From assembly GCA_022649925.1 (NCBI GenBank), contig JALCOX010000015.1, positions 1 through 33,430 on the forward strand: 33,430 bases of DNA, read 5' to 3'. Below the pieces are notes generated by a model. The model was not told where the DNA came from. It saw only the letters and a program-made list of their open reading frames with translations, and ran no database searches. Positions 33,321 through 33,430 of this stretch are shown in pieces. This DNA comes from Bifidobacteriaceae bacterium. Its GTDB lineage: Bacteria; Actinomycetota; Actinomycetes; Actinomycetales; Bifidobacteriaceae. How positions within the stretch are numbered: the first letter of the stretch is position 1; each line of letters opens with the position of its first letter. Both the position numbers and the translations under genes were made by a program.

Positions 33321-33430
33321 ACATCGGGGCACTCGGGGGTCGAGCGGCCTCGAGTGTAGGAGCACTGGTAGTACGAGAACCGTGGGTGGGGGAGTTGTTC
33401 GTGGAGTTTTGACTGCTGAGCGGCGTGCGT

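Noticed and set aside
1-33430. CRISPR arrays, tRNAs, insertion sequences or phage genes
   Set aside because: No regularly spaced repeats, tRNA-like cloverleaf, transposase, integrase or structural phage proteins were seen by eye.

Overview
The window looks like chromosomal DNA from a Gram-positive actinobacterium, perhaps near Actinomycetaceae or Bifidobacteriaceae. This is inferred from three things: mostly G+C-rich genes with short, operon-like spacing; an LPXTG-type cell-wall protein; and a TPP-riboswitch thiamine operon containing a ThiD-TenA fusion. Genus cannot be fixed from sequence alone. No rRNA, tRNA, CRISPR array, integrase or transposase was recognised.

Left region (1-8.3 kb): a minus-strand pair, transketolase then a gluconate 5-dehydrogenase-like SDR (cut by the window edge), lies back to back with a plus-strand sugar-acid operon. 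That operon holds an MFS porter, a mandelate-racemase-subgroup dehydratase, 2-keto-3-deoxygluconate kinase and KDPG aldolase. Together the four genes would import a sugar acid, dehydrate it to a 2-keto-3-deoxy acid, phosphorylate it and split it to pyruvate plus glyceraldehyde-3-phosphate. Directly downstream is a scar: the C-terminal end of a LacI regulator (minus) abuts the C-terminal end of a GPH-type sugar symporter (plus), as if one deletion removed the middle of a divergent regulator/transporter pair.

Middle region (8.3-27.9 kb, more G+C-rich): a DUF4186 protein; a small ribbon-helix-helix protein; an MHS-type MFS transporter divergent from a two-part FAD-dependent oxidoreductase followed by an IclR regulator; a TMEM175-like channel; an amino-acid ABC transporter operon (lipoprotein, permease, ATPase) continuing into a GNAT acetyltransferase and a DUF1684 protein; a convergent MFS transporter; a frameshifted VWA-domain LPXTG surface protein; and a TPP-riboswitch operon thiM-thiE-thiD-thiD/tenA for thiamine salvage.

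Right region (27.9-33.4 kb, less G+C-rich): a minus-strand series of TetR regulator, cytosolic GH120-type beta-xylosidase, MFS transporter and AEC-family carrier. A consensus-like promoter with a near-perfect palindrome just downstream of its -10 box lies between the TetR and xylosidase genes, suggesting a locally regulated xylo-oligosaccharide uptake and hydrolysis unit. The left and right flanks both serve carbohydrate use and both have TTGACA-N17/18-TAATAT promoters; the middle is unrelated housekeeping and accessory content.
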